Assembly: GCA_019187485.1 (NCBI GenBank)
Contig: JABAQR010000047.1
Location: forward strand, 1-64,000
Source of the DNA: Lysobacterales bacterium
Lineage (GTDB): Bacteria; Pseudomonadota; Gammaproteobacteria; Xanthomonadales; SZUA-5
DNA length: 64,000 bases
Direction: 5' to 3'
Positions 49,292 to 59,999 of this stretch are shown here, in pieces (the stretch's first letter is position 1; every line of letters starts with the position of its first letter). The position numbers and the translations under genes are program-made. The notes below the pieces were generated by a model, which did not search any database, was not told where the DNA came from, and saw only the letters and a list, made by a program, of their open reading frames with translations.

Positions 49292-49726
49292 TTACTCCAC
49301 CGATCCGCCGGCCGCGAGGATCGCAGCCCTGGCGCCTTCGGTGCAGGCAACGCCGCGTACGGTCATTGCGCGCGCGATTTCGCCCTGCTTGACGAGCTTG
49401 ACGCGGCTGATGCCGGTGGCGATCAGGCCGGCAGCACGCAAGGCGTCGATGTCGACGACATCGCCTTTGAGCTGTGCCAGCTGGTACAGAAACACTTCTC
49501 CGGCAGAAGCGGCTGTTCTGGAGCGAAAGCCCACCTTCGGCAGGCGCCGCTGCAGCGGCATCTGGCCGCCCTCGAAGCCGGCCTTCACCTTGCCCTTGCC
49601 GGTGCGCGCGTATTGGCCCTTGTGGCCACGTCCACAGGTCTTGCCCAAGGTCGAGCCGATGCCGCGTCCTACCCGGCGCGCGTCCTTCTTGCTGCCCTCG
49701 GCGGGCTTGATCGTATTCAATCGCAC
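49292..49726 (-). CDS. rplO: 50S ribosomal protein uL15
   Basis: A 144-residue uL15 starting with GTG: (M)[59 protein letters not shown] and [11 protein letters not shown]. The GTG at 49726 was chosen because uL15 begins MRLNTI/MQLNTI, and a GGAG site lies 11 bases before it; the upstream codons are not homologous. It binds 23S rRNA late in 50S assembly. Confidence 0.97.
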   Translation of the reverse strand: MRLNTIKPAEGSKKDARRVGRGIGSTLGKTCGRGHKGQYARTGKGKVKAGFEGGQMPLQRRLPKVGFRSRTAASAGEVFLYQLAQLKGDVVDIDALRAAGLIATGISRVKLVKQGEIARAMTVRGVACTEGARAAILAAGGSVE

Positions 49727-49754
49727 GACTGCATCTCCACTCGGTCGACGGGCT

Positions 49755-49943
49755 TCAGCCCTCGACACGGACCAGGTAATTGACCTTCTCGATCAGGCCG
49801 CGCACGCTCGGGCTGTCCTTCAGCTCGACGATCTGATGCATGCGCTTGAGGCCGAGCGCCTTGACGCACAGTCGGTGCCTGGCCGGCGTGCTGTTCGGGC
49901 TGCGCACCAGCTTGACGCGCACGGTGGCGCTTTCACTGCTCAT
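49755..49943 (-). CDS. rpmD: 50S ribosomal protein uL30
   Basis: A 62-residue uL30: [40 protein letters not shown] and [15 protein letters not shown]. The short ferredoxin-like fold matches the bacterial type. Its start overlaps the 3' end of rpsE by 11 bases, so translation is likely coupled. Confidence 0.97.
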   Translation of the reverse strand: MSSESATVRVKLVRSPNSTPARHRLCVKALGLKRMHQIVELKDSPSVRGLIEKVNYLVRVEG

Positions 49944-50448
49944 GGGTCTTCCCCGTCAGTTCTTCAAGTCGCTTGCCACGCTTGGCGGCGTAGTCGCCCG
50001 GCGAGGCCATGCGCGCGAGGCCCTTGACGGTCGCGCGCACCAGGTTGATCGGGTTGCGCGAACCGAAGGCCTTCGCGAGCACGTTCTGCACGCCGACCAC
50101 TTCGAAGACGGCGCGCATGGCACCGCCGGCAATCACGCCGGTACCTTCCGAGGCCGGCTGCATGTGCACCTTGGCGGCGCCGTGCGAGCCCTGGGTCGGA
50201 TACCACAAGGTGCCGCCGTTGAGGCTGACCTTGACCATGTTGCGACGAGCGCGATCCATCGCCTTGGAGATCGCGGCCGGCACCTCGCGGGCCTTGCCGT
50301 AACCGATGCCGACACGGCCATTGCCGTCGCCGACCACGGTCAGTGCGGTAAACCCGAACTGGCGGCCACCCTTGACCACCTTGGCCACGCGGTTGACGGC
50401 GACCAGCTTTTCCAGCAGGCCGTCGCTGTTCTCGTTATCAGTCGTCAT
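49933..50448 (-). CDS. rpsE: 30S ribosomal protein uS5
   Basis: A 171-residue uS5. It shows [40 protein letters not shown] and [19 protein letters not shown], then [20 protein letters not shown] and [20 protein letters not shown]. It guards decoding accuracy and mRNA helicase activity. The ATG at 50448 has an AGGTGA site; a GTG three codons upstream is less likely. It overlaps rpmD. Confidence 0.98.
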   Translation of the reverse strand: MTTDNENSDGLLEKLVAVNRVAKVVKGGRQFGFTALTVVGDGNGRVGIGYGKAREVPAAISKAMDRARRNMVKVSLNGGTLWYPTQGSHGAAKVHMQPASEGTGVIAGGAMRAVFEVVGVQNVLAKAFGSRNPINLVRATVKGLARMASPGDYAAKRGKRLEELTGKTHEQ

Positions 50449-50490
50449 GCTACTCACCTGAATTGGATCGAGAGTGCGGCAACGCCGTCC

Positions 50491-50853
50491 TCAGAACTGG
50501 AGACCACCCTCGCGGGCTGCGTCGGCAAGCGCCTTGATGCGCCCGTGATACTTGAATCCGGAGCGGTCGAAAGCGACGCTGTCGACGCCGGCGGCGAGCG
50601 CCGCCTTCGCGATCGCGCGTCCGACGGCGGCTGCGGCTTCCTTGTTCTTGGTGCCCTTCAGGCCCTCGCTGACGCCCTTCTGGGTCGTGGACGCGGAGGC
50701 CACCACGGTGTTGCCGCCAGCCGCAAAGACCTGGGCATAGATGTGCTGCCCGGTGCGGTTGACGGTCAGCCGCGGAACACCAAGTTCCCGAATCCGATGC
50801 CGTGTCGATTGCGCACGACGCAACCGAGCTTCCTTCTTGTCCACTTTCGCCAT
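50491..50853 (-). CDS. rplR: 50S ribosomal protein uL18
   Basis: A 120-residue uL18: [80 protein letters not shown] and [20 protein letters not shown]. It binds 5S rRNA in the central protuberance. It lies 42 bases before rpsE and 40 after rplF. Confidence 0.98.
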   Translation of the reverse strand: MAKVDKKEARLRRAQSTRHRIRELGVPRLTVNRTGQHIYAQVFAAGGNTVVASASTTQKGVSEGLKGTKNKEAAAAVGRAIAKAALAAGVDSVAFDRSGFKYHGRIKALADAAREGGLQF

Positions 50854-50893
50854 GACTTTCGTGTCCTTGCTTGTTGATGGAGCGCGAAGGCGG

Positions 50894-51421
50894 TCAGGCC
50901 TTCTTCGCTTCCTTCAGCGTGATCTTCTCGCCGCTGTAGCGCACGCCCTTGCCCTTGTAGGGTTCGGGCGGCCGGAACGCGCGAATCTTCGCGGCCACCT
51001 GGCCGACCGCCTGCTTGTCGGCGCCCTTGATGAGGATTTCCGTCTGCGTCGGGGTCTGCACAGTCACGCCCGCCGGCACCTTGAACAGCACTGGGTGCGA
51101 GAAGCCCAGGGTCAAGTTGAGGTCGCTGCCCTGCATCGAAGCGCGATAGCCGACACCGACCAGCTCGAGCTTGCGCTCGTAGCCATTGGCGACACCGTTG
51201 ACGCAGTTGGCGAGTAACGCGCGCACAGTTCCGGCGATCACATCCTGCGCAAGACTTGTCGGGGCGATTCTGACCTCGGCGCCCTCGACGGTGACGGTCA
51301 CACCGGCCGGTTGCGCCAGCGACAGGGTGCCCTTCGGGCCCTTGACCGAAATCGTGCCGTCCTTGGCAGACATCTCCACGCCCTTCGGCAGCGAGATCGG
51401 CTTTTTGGCAACTCGGGACAT
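50894..51421 (-). CDS. rplF: 50S ribosomal protein uL6
   Basis: A 175-residue uL6 with two duplicated domains: [20 protein letters not shown] and [20 protein letters not shown] in the first, [40 protein letters not shown] and [20 protein letters not shown] in the second. It sits near the GTPase-associated region of the 50S. Standard spc operon position. Confidence 0.98.
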   Translation of the reverse strand: MSRVAKKPISLPKGVEMSAKDGTISVKGPKGTLSLAQPAGVTVTVEGAEVRIAPTSLAQDVIAGTVRALLANCVNGVANGYERKLELVGVGYRASMQGSDLNLTLGFSHPVLFKVPAGVTVQTPTQTEILIKGADKQAVGQVAAKIRAFRPPEPYKGKGVRYSGEKITLKEAKKA

Positions 51422-51436
51422 GCTGAACTCCTTCTC

Positions 51437-51835
51437 TCAGGCCACGAGGCAGACGACTTCGCCGCCGAGACCTTCGGCGCGCGCCCTGGTGTCCGTCATC
51501 AGGCCCTTGGACGTCGAAACGATCGCGACGCCGAGACCACCGAGCACGCTCGGAAGGGCATCCTTGCCGCGGTACTTGCGCAGACCGGGACGCGACACCC
51601 GCTCCAGCTTCTCGATCACCGGTTTGCCCTGGAAATACTTGAGCTTGAGGTTCAGCACTTTCTTGCCCGGGCCAGTCTCGGCGGTGGCGACGTCGGCGAC
51701 GTAGCCTTCGGACTTCAGCAGTTCGGCGATCGCCAGCTTGACACGCGAGGCGGGCATCTGCACTTCGGGCTTGCCCATGGCCTGCGCATTGCGGATGCGC
51801 GTCAACATGTCGGCAATTGGATCGGTCATGCTCAT
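51437..51835 (-). CDS. rpsH: 30S ribosomal protein uS8
   Basis: A 132-residue uS8: [60 protein letters not shown] and [20 protein letters not shown], ending [20 protein letters not shown] and VVCLVA. It binds the 16S central domain and, in E. coli, represses the spc operon through rplE. The start may be the ATG two codons downstream (51829). Confidence 0.98.
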   Translation of the reverse strand: MSMTDPIADMLTRIRNAQAMGKPEVQMPASRVKLAIAELLKSEGYVADVATAETGPGKKVLNLKLKYFQGKPVIEKLERVSRPGLRKYRGKDALPSVLGGLGVAIVSTSKGLMTDTRARAEGLGGEVVCLVA

Positions 51836-51861
51836 GGCGATTCCCTGATTCTTGAGTTTGC

Positions 51862-52167
51862 TTACCAGCTGGCCTTGCGCAGGCCGGGGACGTCGCCACG
51901 CATGGTCGCTTCACGCAGCTTGTTGCGGCCGAGCCCGAACTTGCGGTAGACGCCGCGCGGACGCCCGGTCAGCGCGCAGCGGTTGCGCTGGCGGCTCGGG
52001 CTGGAATCGCGCGGCAGCTTCTGCAGCTTCGCCTGCGCTTCCATCTTCTCGTCGTAGGACGCGGTCGCGCTGACGATCACCGCCTTCAGTTCCTTGCGCT
52101 TCGCGCCGTAGCGCTTGGCCAGCTTCTCGCGCTTGATCTCGCGATTCACCATCGAAGTCTTCGCCAT
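51862..52167 (-). CDS. rpsN: 30S ribosomal protein uS14, zinc-independent form
   Basis: A 101-residue uS14 of the long, zinc-independent type: [60 protein letters not shown] and [20 protein letters not shown]. The CxxC pairs of the short zinc form are absent. It lies in the 30S head. Standard spc position. Confidence 0.98.
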   Translation of the reverse strand: MAKTSMVNREIKREKLAKRYGAKRKELKAVIVSATASYDEKMEAQAKLQKLPRDSSPSRQRNRCALTGRPRGVYRKFGLGRNKLREATMRGDVPGLRKASW

Positions 52168-52190
52168 CGGAATCTCTCCTGGGGTCGCGA

Positions 52191-52733
52191 TCAGTTGCGG
52201 AAGGGGAAGCCGAAGGCTTCGAGCAGGGCCTTGGCCTCCGCGTCGGTCTTCGCTGTGGTGGTGATGCAGATGTCCATGCCGCGGAGCGCGTCGACCTGGT
52301 CGAAATCGATCTCGGGGAAGATGATCTGTTCCTTGACGCCGAAGTTGTAGTTGCCGCGGCCGTCGAAGGCGCGGCCGGACAGGCCGCGGAAATCGCGTAC
52401 GCGCGGCAGCGCGACATTGATCAGGCGATCGAAGAACTCGAACATCTGCTTGCGGCGCAGCGTGACCTTGCAGCCGATCGGCCAGCCGTCGCGGATCTTG
52501 AAGGTCGCGATCGACTTCTTGGCGAGCGTCGTCACCGGCTTCTGGCCGGCGATCTTGGTCATGTCGTCGACCGCGTTCTCCAGGATCTTCTTGTTGCCCA
52601 CGGCCTCGCCCACGCCCATGTTGAGCGTGATCTTGGTCAGGCGCGGAACCATCATCGGGTTGGCGTAGCTGAACTTTTGGGTCAGCGCCGGCACGACGGA
52701 TTCGCGGTAGTACGTATCGAGTCTCGCGGTCAC
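52191..52733 (-). CDS. rplE: 50S ribosomal protein uL5
   Basis: A 180-residue uL5 with a GTG start: (M)[79 protein letters not shown] and [20 protein letters not shown]. The GTG at 52733 was chosen because a GAGGT site lies just upstream and the family begins at this point; the TTG five codons earlier overlaps that site. It binds 5S rRNA. Confidence 0.98.
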   Translation of the reverse strand: MTARLDTYYRESVVPALTQKFSYANPMMVPRLTKITLNMGVGEAVGNKKILENAVDDMTKIAGQKPVTTLAKKSIATFKIRDGWPIGCKVTLRRKQMFEFFDRLINVALPRVRDFRGLSGRAFDGRGNYNFGVKEQIIFPEIDFDQVDALRGMDICITTTAKTDAEAKALLEAFGFPFRN

Positions 52734-52744
52734 GGGTCTATACC

Positions 52745-53077
52745 TCAAACAATGTCGATGACTTCGCCCGTGGAGCGGTACACGCGGACCTTGTGCTCCA
52801 CACCGGCGTCGTTCTTGATGGTCTTGAACCCGACCTTGTCGCCCTTCTGGGTCTTCGGATTCAGCAGCATCACGTTGGAAGCGTCGATGGCCGCCTCGCG
52901 CTCGACGATGCCACCCGGCTGATTGGCCTGCGGATTCGCCTTGGTGTGGCGCTTGACCACATTGACGTTCTCGACGTACACGCGGCCATCGGCGGTGACA
53001 CGCGTCACCGTGCCCTTGCGACCCTTGCTCTTGCCAGCGATCACGATCACCTGATCGCCCTTGCGGATGCGCTTCAT
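52745..53077 (-). CDS. rplX: 50S ribosomal protein uL24
   Basis: A 110-residue uL24: [20 protein letters not shown] and [20 protein letters not shown] form the KOW motif, followed by [20 protein letters not shown] and [20 protein letters not shown]. It initiates 50S assembly near the tunnel exit. The ATG at 53077 aligns with the family; the long frame upstream overlaps rplN and is a shadow. Confidence 0.98.
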   Translation of the reverse strand: MKRIRKGDQVIVIAGKSKGRKGTVTRVTADGRVYVENVNVVKRHTKANPQANQPGGIVEREAAIDASNVMLLNPKTQKGDKVGFKTIKNDAGVEHKVRVYRSTGEVIDIV

Positions 53078-53088
53078 ACCTTGACCCC

Positions 53089-53457
53089 TCAAAGCACTTC
53101 GGGAGCCAGCGACACGATCTTCATGAACCGTTCGGAGCGCAGTTCGCGCGTCACCGGTCCAAAGATGCGGGTGCCAATCGGCTCGAGTTTGTTGTTCAAC
53201 AGCACCGCGGCATTGCCGTCGAATCGGACCAGCGAGCCGTCGGCACGGCGCACGCCCTTGCGGGTGCGCACCACCACGGCGTCGTAGACCTCGCCCTTCT
53301 TGACTTTGCCGCGCGGAATCGCGTCGCGCACGGAAACCTTGATGACGTCGCCGATGTGCGCGTAGCGGCGCTTGGAGCCACCGAGCACCTTGATGCACAT
53401 CAGTTCCTTGGCGCCGCTGTTGTCGGCCGCGGCGAGCGTGCTCTGCATCTGGATCAT
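53089..53457 (-). CDS. rplN: 50S ribosomal protein uL14
   Basis: A 122-residue uL14: [80 protein letters not shown] and [20 protein letters not shown]. It lies at the subunit interface and is the target of RsfS. First gene of the spc group, only 12 bases after rpsQ, so no separate promoter is apparent. Confidence 0.98.
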   Translation of the reverse strand: MIQMQSTLAAADNSGAKELMCIKVLGGSKRRYAHIGDVIKVSVRDAIPRGKVKKGEVYDAVVVRTRKGVRRADGSLVRFDGNAAVLLNNKLEPIGTRIFGPVTRELRSERFMKIVSLAPEVL

Positions 53458-53469
53458 GGCGCTCTCCCC

Positions 53470-53742
53470 TTACTCGCCGGCGCGGCGCACGATCTCGGTG
53501 ACCATGTAGCTCTTGGTCTTCGAGATTGGACGGCAGGACGTGATCGTCACCGTGTCGCCCGCGCGCGCGCCGAGTTCGTCGTGCGCGTGGAACTTGGTGG
53601 AACGACGGATGTACTTGCCGTAGACGCCGTGACGGATCTGGCGCTCGACCAGCACGGTCACGGTCTTCTGCATCTTGTCGCTGACCACGACGCCGACCAG
53701 CGGCCGGGCCTTCTTCGTGGATTCGGTCTGTTGCTCGCTCAT
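53470..53742 (-). CDS. rpsQ: 30S ribosomal protein uS17
   Basis: A 90-residue uS17: a hydrophilic N-terminus ([20 protein letters not shown]), then [40 protein letters not shown] and [20 protein letters not shown]. It is an OB-fold protein binding the 5' domain of 16S rRNA. Three bases separate it from rpmC. Confidence 0.98.
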   Translation of the reverse strand: MSEQQTESTKKARPLVGVVVSDKMQKTVTVLVERQIRHGVYGKYIRRSTKFHAHDELGARAGDTVTITSCRPISKTKSYMVTEIVRRAGE

Positions 53743-53745
53743 GGC

Positions 53746-53940
53746 TTAGCCCTTGCGCTCGATCTGCGCGATGACGGTCTTCACGCGTGCGACATCGCGG
53801 CGTACACGCTTGATCTGGTGCAACTGGGTCTGCTGGCCCTGGCTGCGCTGCATGCGCAGGTTGAACTGCTCCTGGCGCAGGCCGAGCAGCTGTTCCTTCA
53901 GCTCGGAGATCGACTTGCTTCGAAGTTCACTGGCATTCAT
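53746..53940 (-). CDS. rpmC: 50S ribosomal protein uL29
   Basis: A 64-residue uL29: [40 protein letters not shown] and [21 protein letters not shown] long helical hairpin at the tunnel exit near the SRP and trigger factor site. Its ATG shares one base with the rplP stop (TGATG), so translation is coupled. Confidence 0.98.
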   Translation of the reverse strand: MNASELRSKSISELKEQLLGLRQEQFNLRMQRSQGQQTQLHQIKRVRRDVARVKTVIAQIERKG

Positions 53941-54353
53941 CACAGCACCGAGCGGGTCACGAACATGGTTTTCACGGAGAGCTTGGCGGCGGCCAGGGCC
54001 ATCGCCTCGCGGGCCTGGGCCTCGGAGACGCCCTCCATCTCGTAGATCATCCGGCCGGGCTGGATCTGGGCGACGTAGTACTCGACGTTGCCCTTGCCGT
54101 TGCCCATGCGGACCTCGATCGGCTTCTTGCTGATCGGCTTGTCCGGATAGACCCGGATCCACAGCTTGCCGCCGCGCTTGACGTAGCGCGAGATCGTGCG
54201 GCGGGCCGCCTCGATCTGGCGCGCAGTCAACTGGCCGTGCTCGACGGCCTTGAGGCCGTACTCGCCGAAACTGACCTTGTTGGCGACGAATGCCAGGCCG
54301 TTGTTGCGGCCCTTGTGCGCCTTGCGGTACTTGGTGCGTGCAGGTTGCAGCAT
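53940..54353 (-). CDS. rplP: 50S ribosomal protein uL16
   Basis: A 137-residue uL16: [80 protein letters not shown] and [20 protein letters not shown]. It touches the A-site tRNA. The Arg in [12 protein letters not shown] follows the region that YcfD-type oxygenases modify in some species. Overlaps rpmC by one base. Confidence 0.98.
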   Translation of the reverse strand: MLQPARTKYRKAHKGRNNGLAFVANKVSFGEYGLKAVEHGQLTARQIEAARRTISRYVKRGGKLWIRVYPDKPISKKPIEVRMGNGKGNVEYYVAQIQPGRMIYEMEGVSEAQAREAMALAAAKLSVKTMFVTRSVL

Positions 54354-54366
54354 GGCTTCCTACTCC

Positions 54367-55044
54367 TTACTTGGCCTGCGCGCGCTCGGCCTTGGCGTCG
54401 GCCTGGGGCGCATGAAGATCGAAGATGTCGCCGCGGTAGATCCACACCTTGACGCCGATGACGCCGTAGGTGGTCTTCGCCTCGGCGAATCCGTAGTCGA
54501 TGTCGGCGCGCAGGGTGTGCAGCGGCACGCGACCCTCGCGGTACCACTCCGTGCGCGCGATCTCGGCGCCGTTGAGGCGGCCGGCGACGTTCACCTTGAC
54601 GCCGAGGGCGCCCAGGCGCAGCGCATTCTGCACGGCGCGCTTCATCGCACGGCGGAACATGATGCGTCGCTCGAGCTGCTGGGTGATCGACTCGGCAACC
54701 AGTTGCGCGTCGAGCTCGGGCTTGCGGATCTCGGCCACGTTGACGTGCGTCGGCACGCCCATGATGTCCGAGACTTCCTTGCGCAGCTTCTCGATGTCCT
54801 CGCCCTTCTTGCCGATGACGACACCCGGGCGCGCGGTGTAGATCGTCAAGCGCGCGGTCTTGGCCGGGCGCTCGATCTGGATCTTGCTGATGCCGGCCTG
54901 GTTCAGGCGGCTCTTCAGGTACTCGCGAACCTTGAGGTCGGCCTCCAGATAGCTCGCGAAGTCCTTGCGTCCAGCGAACCACTTCGAGTTCCAGTCGCGC
55001 GAGATGCCGAGACGGATGCCAACGGGATTGACTTTGTGACCCAT
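54367..55044 (-). CDS. rpsC: 30S ribosomal protein uS3
   Basis: A 225-residue uS3: [20 protein letters not shown] and an N-terminal type II KH domain ([40 protein letters not shown] with the GxxG motif). The C-terminal domain shows [40 protein letters not shown] and [20 protein letters not shown]. It forms part of the mRNA entry helicase. It lies 10 bases after rplV. Confidence 0.98.
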   Translation of the reverse strand: MGHKVNPVGIRLGISRDWNSKWFAGRKDFASYLEADLKVREYLKSRLNQAGISKIQIERPAKTARLTIYTARPGVVIGKKGEDIEKLRKEVSDIMGVPTHVNVAEIRKPELDAQLVAESITQQLERRIMFRRAMKRAVQNALRLGALGVKVNVAGRLNGAEIARTEWYREGRVPLHTLRADIDYGFAEAKTTYGVIGVKVWIYRGDIFDLHAPQADAKAERAQAK

Positions 55045-55054
55045 GTTCTAGTCC

Positions 55055-55396
55055 TCAGTCCGCGCGGCCGTCGCCGACGATCACGGTGATGTGGGCGGTG
55101 CGCTTGATGACGCGGTTGCCGCGGCCCTTGGCGCGTGCGTGCATGCGCTTGAGCTGCGGACCTTCGTCGACGCAGATGGTGGCGACCTTGAGCTCGTCGA
55201 CGTCGGCACCGAGGTTGTTCTCGGCATTCGACACCGCCGACAGCAGCACCTTGCGGATCAGGCCGGCGGCCTTTTTCGGGCTGAAGGTCAGCAGCTGGTC
55301 GGCGCGGCCAACCGGCATGCCACGGACCTGGTCGGCGACCAGCCGGGCCTTCTGCGGCGAGATCCTCGCCGTACGCAGGATTGCGCGAGCTTGCAT
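55055..55396 (-). CDS. rplV: 50S ribosomal protein uL22
   Basis: A 113-residue uL22: [80 protein letters not shown] and [20 protein letters not shown]. The last segment is the hairpin that lines the exit tunnel and is a macrolide resistance site; it looks wild type. Two bases separate it from rpsS. Confidence 0.98.
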   Translation of the reverse strand: MQARAILRTARISPQKARLVADQVRGMPVGRADQLLTFSPKKAAGLIRKVLLSAVSNAENNLGADVDELKVATICVDEGPQLKRMHARAKGRGNRVIKRTAHITVIVGDGRAD

Positions 55397-55398
55397 GA

Positions 55399-55674
55399 TT
55401 ACTTCCCTGCCTTCTTGTCGCCGGAGTGGCCCTTGAAGGTGCGCGTCGGCGCGAACTCTCCAAGCTTGTGGCCCACCATGTTCTCGTTGACGATCACCGG
55501 CACATGCAGGCGACCGTTGTGGACCGCGATCGTCAGACCCACCATTTCGGGCAGGATCATCGAGCGGCGCGACCAGGTCTTGATCGGCTTCTTGCTGGAA
55601 CCGGCCGATGCGACCTCGACCTTCTTCAGCAGGTGCAGGTCGGCGAAGGGACCTTTCTTCAGTGAACGTGCCAT
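55399..55674 (-). CDS. rpsS: 30S ribosomal protein uS19
   Basis: A 91-residue uS19: [60 protein letters not shown] and [20 protein letters not shown]. It forms the 30S head with uS13. It lies 18 bases after rplB and 2 before rplV in the S10 group. Confidence 0.98.
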   Translation of the reverse strand: MARSLKKGPFADLHLLKKVEVASAGSSKKPIKTWSRRSMILPEMVGLTIAVHNGRLHVPVIVNENMVGHKLGEFAPTRTFKGHSGDKKAGK

Positions 55675-55692
55675 GATCTATTCAGTCCCTTG

Positions 55693-56520
55693 TCAACCGT
55701 TGCGACGGCGCACGATGAAGGCGTTGGTGCGCTTGTTCTTGCGCGTCTTGTAACCCTTGGCCGGCGTGCCCCACGGCGAGACCGGGTGCGGATTGCCCTG
55801 ACCGGAGCGGCCTTCACCACCACCGTGCGGGTGATCCACCGGGTTCATCGCGGCGCCGCGGACGGTCGGCTTGACGCCGCGCCAGCGCTTGGCGCCGGCC
55901 TTGCCCAGCTGCTCCAGGTTGTGCTCGGAGTTCGACACTTCGCCGACGCAGGCGCGGCAGTCGGCCGGCACCTTGCGCATCTCGCCCGAACGCAGACGCA
56001 GCGTGGCGTAGCCCTGCTCGCGCGCCACCAGCTGCGCCGAGGCACCGGCCGAGCGCGCCAACTGCGCGCCCTTGCCAGGCTTCATCTCGATGCAGTGCAC
56101 GGTCGAGCCGATCGGCATGTTGCGCAGCGGCAGACAATTGCCGGTCTTGATCGGCGCATCGCGCCCGGACAGCAGCGTGTCGCCCACCTTGGCACCCTTC
56201 GGCGCGATGATGTAGCGGCGCTCGCCATCGGTGAACAACAGCAGCGCGATGTGCGCGGTGCGGTTCGGGTCGTACTCCAGGCGCTCGATCCGGGCGGCGA
56301 TACCGTCCTTGTTGCGCTTGAAGTCGATCAAACGATAGTGCTGACGTGAACCGCCGCCGCGATGGCGCGTGGTGATGCGGCCATGATGGTTGCGACCACC
56401 GGTCTTGTCCTGCGGCTCGGTGAGTGGCTTGTAGGGACCGCCCTTGTGCAGATCCGGCGTGACCACCTTGACGACGCCACGGCGACCCGCAGAGGTTGGG
56501 TTGACTTTGATCAGAGGCAT
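55693..56520 (-). CDS. rplB: 50S ribosomal protein uL2
   Basis: A 275-residue uL2: [80 protein letters not shown] and, near the end, [20 protein letters not shown] with the conserved His near the peptidyl-transferase centre, [20 protein letters not shown] and [11 protein letters not shown]. It joins the subunits and is needed for peptidyl transfer. Confidence 0.99.
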   Translation of the reverse strand: MPLIKVNPTSAGRRGVVKVVTPDLHKGGPYKPLTEPQDKTGGRNHHGRITTRHRGGGSRQHYRLIDFKRNKDGIAARIERLEYDPNRTAHIALLLFTDGERRYIIAPKGAKVGDTLLSGRDAPIKTGNCLPLRNMPIGSTVHCIEMKPGKGAQLARSAGASAQLVAREQGYATLRLRSGEMRKVPADCRACVGEVSNSEHNLEQLGKAGAKRWRGVKPTVRGAAMNPVDHPHGGGEGRSGQGNPHPVSPWGTPAKGYKTRKNKRTNAFIVRRRNG

Positions 56521-56530
56521 GGTTGGTCCC

Positions 56531-56827
56531 TCAGCCCTGCGCGCCGAATTCGATGGACTGGCCGTCGGCCAGCGTCACATAGGCCTTGCGCCAGTCCGCA
56601 CGCTTTCCCGCGCGGCCGCGGAAGCCCTTGGATTTGCCCTTGACGTTCAGCACCTGCACGCCATCGACCTTGACCTTGAACAGGCCCTCGACCGCGGCCT
56701 TGACGTCCTGCTTGGTCGCTGTGGTGGCGACCTCGAACACATACTGGTTATGGTCGGCCTGGATGCGCGCGGTCTTCTCGGAGATGCGCGGCTTGATCAG
56801 CACCGACAACAGACGCTCGTTGCTCAC
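56531..56827 (-). CDS. rplW: 50S ribosomal protein uL23
   Basis: A 98-residue uL23 with GTG start: (M)[59 protein letters not shown] and [20 protein letters not shown]. It is the docking site for trigger factor and SRP. The GTG at 56827 overlaps the rplD stop (GTGA) and has a GAGGAG site at the right distance; the GTG three codons upstream falls inside that site. Confidence 0.97.
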   Translation of the reverse strand: MSNERLLSVLIKPRISEKTARIQADHNQYVFEVATTATKQDVKAAVEGLFKVKVDGVQVLNVKGKSKGFRGRAGKRADWRKAYVTLADGQSIEFGAQG

Positions 56828-57423
56828 GACAGCCACTCCTCGATCTTCTTCACCGCATCGACGGTCAGCACCAGGTTGTCGGTACCGACCAGCGCCGCCG
56901 GATTCAGGGCGTGCACATCGACGACGTAGACGTGCGGGATGTTGCGTGCCGCGAGGTAGGCGGCTTCACTGACCTCGCTGGAGACGAACACCGCGCGCCG
57001 CAGACCGAGTTCGGCCATCTTGGCCGCGAAGACCTTGGTCTTCGGCTGGGCGATGTCGAGGCCGCTGATGACCTTGATGCGGTCCTGGCGGACCAATTCG
57101 GAGAGGATCGCCTGCATCGCGCCGCGGTACATCTTGCGATTGACCTTCTGCGCGAAGCTTCGCGGGCTCGCGGCGAAAGCGCGGCCACCGCCGACGAAGA
57201 TCGGGGCGCGATAGTCGCCGTGACGCGCCCCACCGCCCTTCTGCTTCTTGAACTTCTTGGTGGTGCCGGACATCTGCGAGCGCGTCTTCTGCGCCTTGGT
57301 GCCGGCGCGGCCCGCATTGCGGTACGCGGTGACGATCTGGTGCACCAGCGCCTCGGAATAGGGACGGTTGAAGACCGTCTCCGAGACCTGGATCGGGCTT
57401 CCGCCCACGACATTGAGTTCCAT
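56824..57423 (-). CDS. rplD: 50S ribosomal protein uL4
   Basis: A 199-residue uL4: [60 protein letters not shown] and [20 protein letters not shown] in the tunnel loop, then [20 protein letters not shown]. In E. coli uL4 represses the S10 operon via its leader; the leader here is about 110 bases and no match to the E. coli structure was established. The ATG at 57423 was preferred over 57429 for ribosome-site spacing. Confidence 0.98.
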   Translation of the reverse strand: MELNVVGGSPIQVSETVFNRPYSEALVHQIVTAYRNAGRAGTKAQKTRSQMSGTTKKFKKQKGGGARHGDYRAPIFVGGGRAFAASPRSFAQKVNRKMYRGAMQAILSELVRQDRIKVISGLDIAQPKTKVFAAKMAELGLRRAVFVSSEVSEAAYLAARNIPHVYVVDVHALNPAALVGTDNLVLTVDAVKKIEEWLS

Positions 57424-57432
57424 GGTCATTCC

Positions 57433-58074
57433 TCAGCGTCCCTTGGAAGCCGGCCGCACGATCACGTCGCCGCCCGGCGCACCGGGAATGGCGCCGCGAA
57501 TGAGCAGCAGGTTGCGCTCGACGTCGACACGCACGACTTTCAGGTTCTGGGTGGTCTCGTTGGCAGCGCCCATGTGGCCCGCCATCTTTTTGCCCTTGAA
57601 CACACGACCCGGGGTCTGGCGCTGGCCGATGGAACCCGGAGCGCGGTGGCTCAACGAGTTGCCATGGGTGGCATCGCCCATCGTGAAGTTCCAGCGCTTG
57701 ATGGTGCCGGCGAAGCCCTTGCCGCGGGTCACCCCGGAGACGTCCACGATCTGGCCTTCGCTGAACACGTCCGCCTTGAGTTCGGCGCCGACGTCGTACT
57801 TGCCGACATCGCCCGCGCCGAGGCGGAATTCCCAGAGGCCGCGACCAGCGCCGGTCTTTGCCTTGGCGAAGTGGCCCGCCTGCGGCTTGCTGACCAGCGC
57901 GGCGCGCTTGCTGCCCGTGGTGACCTGAATGGCGTCGTAGCCATCGTGGTCCTGGGTCTTGACCTGGGTGACGCGATTCGGCTCGACCTCGATGACCGAC
58001 ACCGGCACCGACTCACCGCTCTCGGTGAATACCCGCGACATGCCGCACTTGCGGCCTACCAATCCGATTGCCAT
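57433..58074 (-). CDS. rplC: 50S ribosomal protein uL3
   Basis: A 213-residue uL3: [80 protein letters not shown] and [20 protein letters not shown]. The last contains the Gln that PrmB methylates in other species. Early assembly protein near the peptidyl-transferase centre. It lies 16 bases after rpsJ. Confidence 0.98.
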   Translation of the reverse strand: MAIGLVGRKCGMSRVFTESGESVPVSVIEVEPNRVTQVKTQDHDGYDAIQVTTGSKRAALVSKPQAGHFAKAKTGAGRGLWEFRLGAGDVGKYDVGAELKADVFSEGQIVDVSGVTRGKGFAGTIKRWNFTMGDATHGNSLSHRAPGSIGQRQTPGRVFKGKKMAGHMGAANETTQNLKVVRVDVERNLLLIRGAIPGAPGGDVIVRPASKGR

Positions 58075-58090
58075 GGCTATCGTCCCCGAC

Positions 58091-58405
58091 TCAGTAGAGC
58101 TTGATCTGCACGTCGACGCCGGCCGCGAGATCGAGCTTCATCAGCGCGTCCACGGTCTTGTCGTTGGGATCGACGATATCCATCACACGCTTGTGCGTGC
58201 GCGTCTCGTACTGGTCGCGCGCATCCTTGTCGACGTGCGGAGACACGAGCACCGTGTAGCGCTCGATCTTGGTCGGCAGGGGAATGGGACCGCGGACCTG
58301 GGCGCCGGTGCGCTTGGCGGTCTCGACAATCTCGCTGGCGGACCGGTCGATCAGACGATGATCGAAGGCCTTCAGCCGAATACGAATTCGCTGTTGCTGT
58401 GCCAT
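58091..58405 (-). CDS. rpsJ: 30S ribosomal protein uS10
   Basis: A 104-residue uS10 (NusE): [80 protein letters not shown] and [20 protein letters not shown]. Also an antitermination factor with NusB. The ATG at 58405 aligns with the family; the frame upstream is not homologous. It is the first gene of the S10 group, about 113 bases from the predicted transcription start. Confidence 0.98.
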   Translation of the reverse strand: MAQQQRIRIRLKAFDHRLIDRSASEIVETAKRTGAQVRGPIPLPTKIERYTVLVSPHVDKDARDQYETRTHKRVMDIVDPNDKTVDALMKLDLAAGVDVQIKLY

Positions 58406-58524
58406 GTCTCTCTCCGTAGCGGTGTTCGCGCCGCGCATTTCGCGCGTTCGCCACATCCTTGAGCCTGCGCCCCACCGCCGATGTATTTGTTTCCTGCCTG
58501 CCTGAGCGGGCAAGAGGGCCGCGG

Positions 58525-58553
58525 ACTATACTCCGCGGCTTCCGAAAATCCAA
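58525..58553 (-). promoter_or_regulatory. S10 operon promoter
   Basis: On the minus strand TTGGAT (58548-58553), a 17-base spacer and TATAGT (58525-58530) make a near-consensus sigma-70 promoter. The -10 is framed by a hyphenated inverted repeat (CCGCGGA at 58519-58525, TCCGCGG at 58532-58538). The next gene downstream is rpsJ, after a leader of about 110 bases. Confidence 0.75.
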
Positions 58554-58657
58554 CACTTGTTTGTTGCTGTTTACCACCCGTTCAAACTGCGCATCGACCT
58601 AGCCTCCTGGCAGGGACCGATGCGTGCTCCGATGTGTGTCCGGAGCGGCTGCAACCT

Positions 58658-58765
58658 GGGCCATGGACGGCCCAACCGTGAACCGGACGCCAGCGCCTGG
58701 TTCAGGGAGTCGAGTCCGGACATGCGCCGGACCCGGTGTGCTCGGGTGAGTCCTCGAAGGACTCA
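58658..58765 (+). repeat. Multi-hairpin intergenic repeat, copy B
   Basis: The 373-base gap between rpsJ and tuf holds the S10 promoter and this element, with four hairpins in order: GGGCC/GGCCC (58658-58673), GAACC/GGTTC (58679-58703), TCCGG/CCGGA with loop acatgcg (58715-58731), and TGAGTCCT/AGGACTCA (58747-58765). The third is nearly identical to copies A and C. The fourth is just after the tuf stop and might also act in 3'-end formation. Confidence 0.6.
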
Positions 58766-58778
58766 TTCCGAACTTTGT

Positions 58779-59969
<1,191 letters not shown>

Positions 59970-59999
59970 GGCCTATCGATCCTTGATGGGGTTGGAGTC

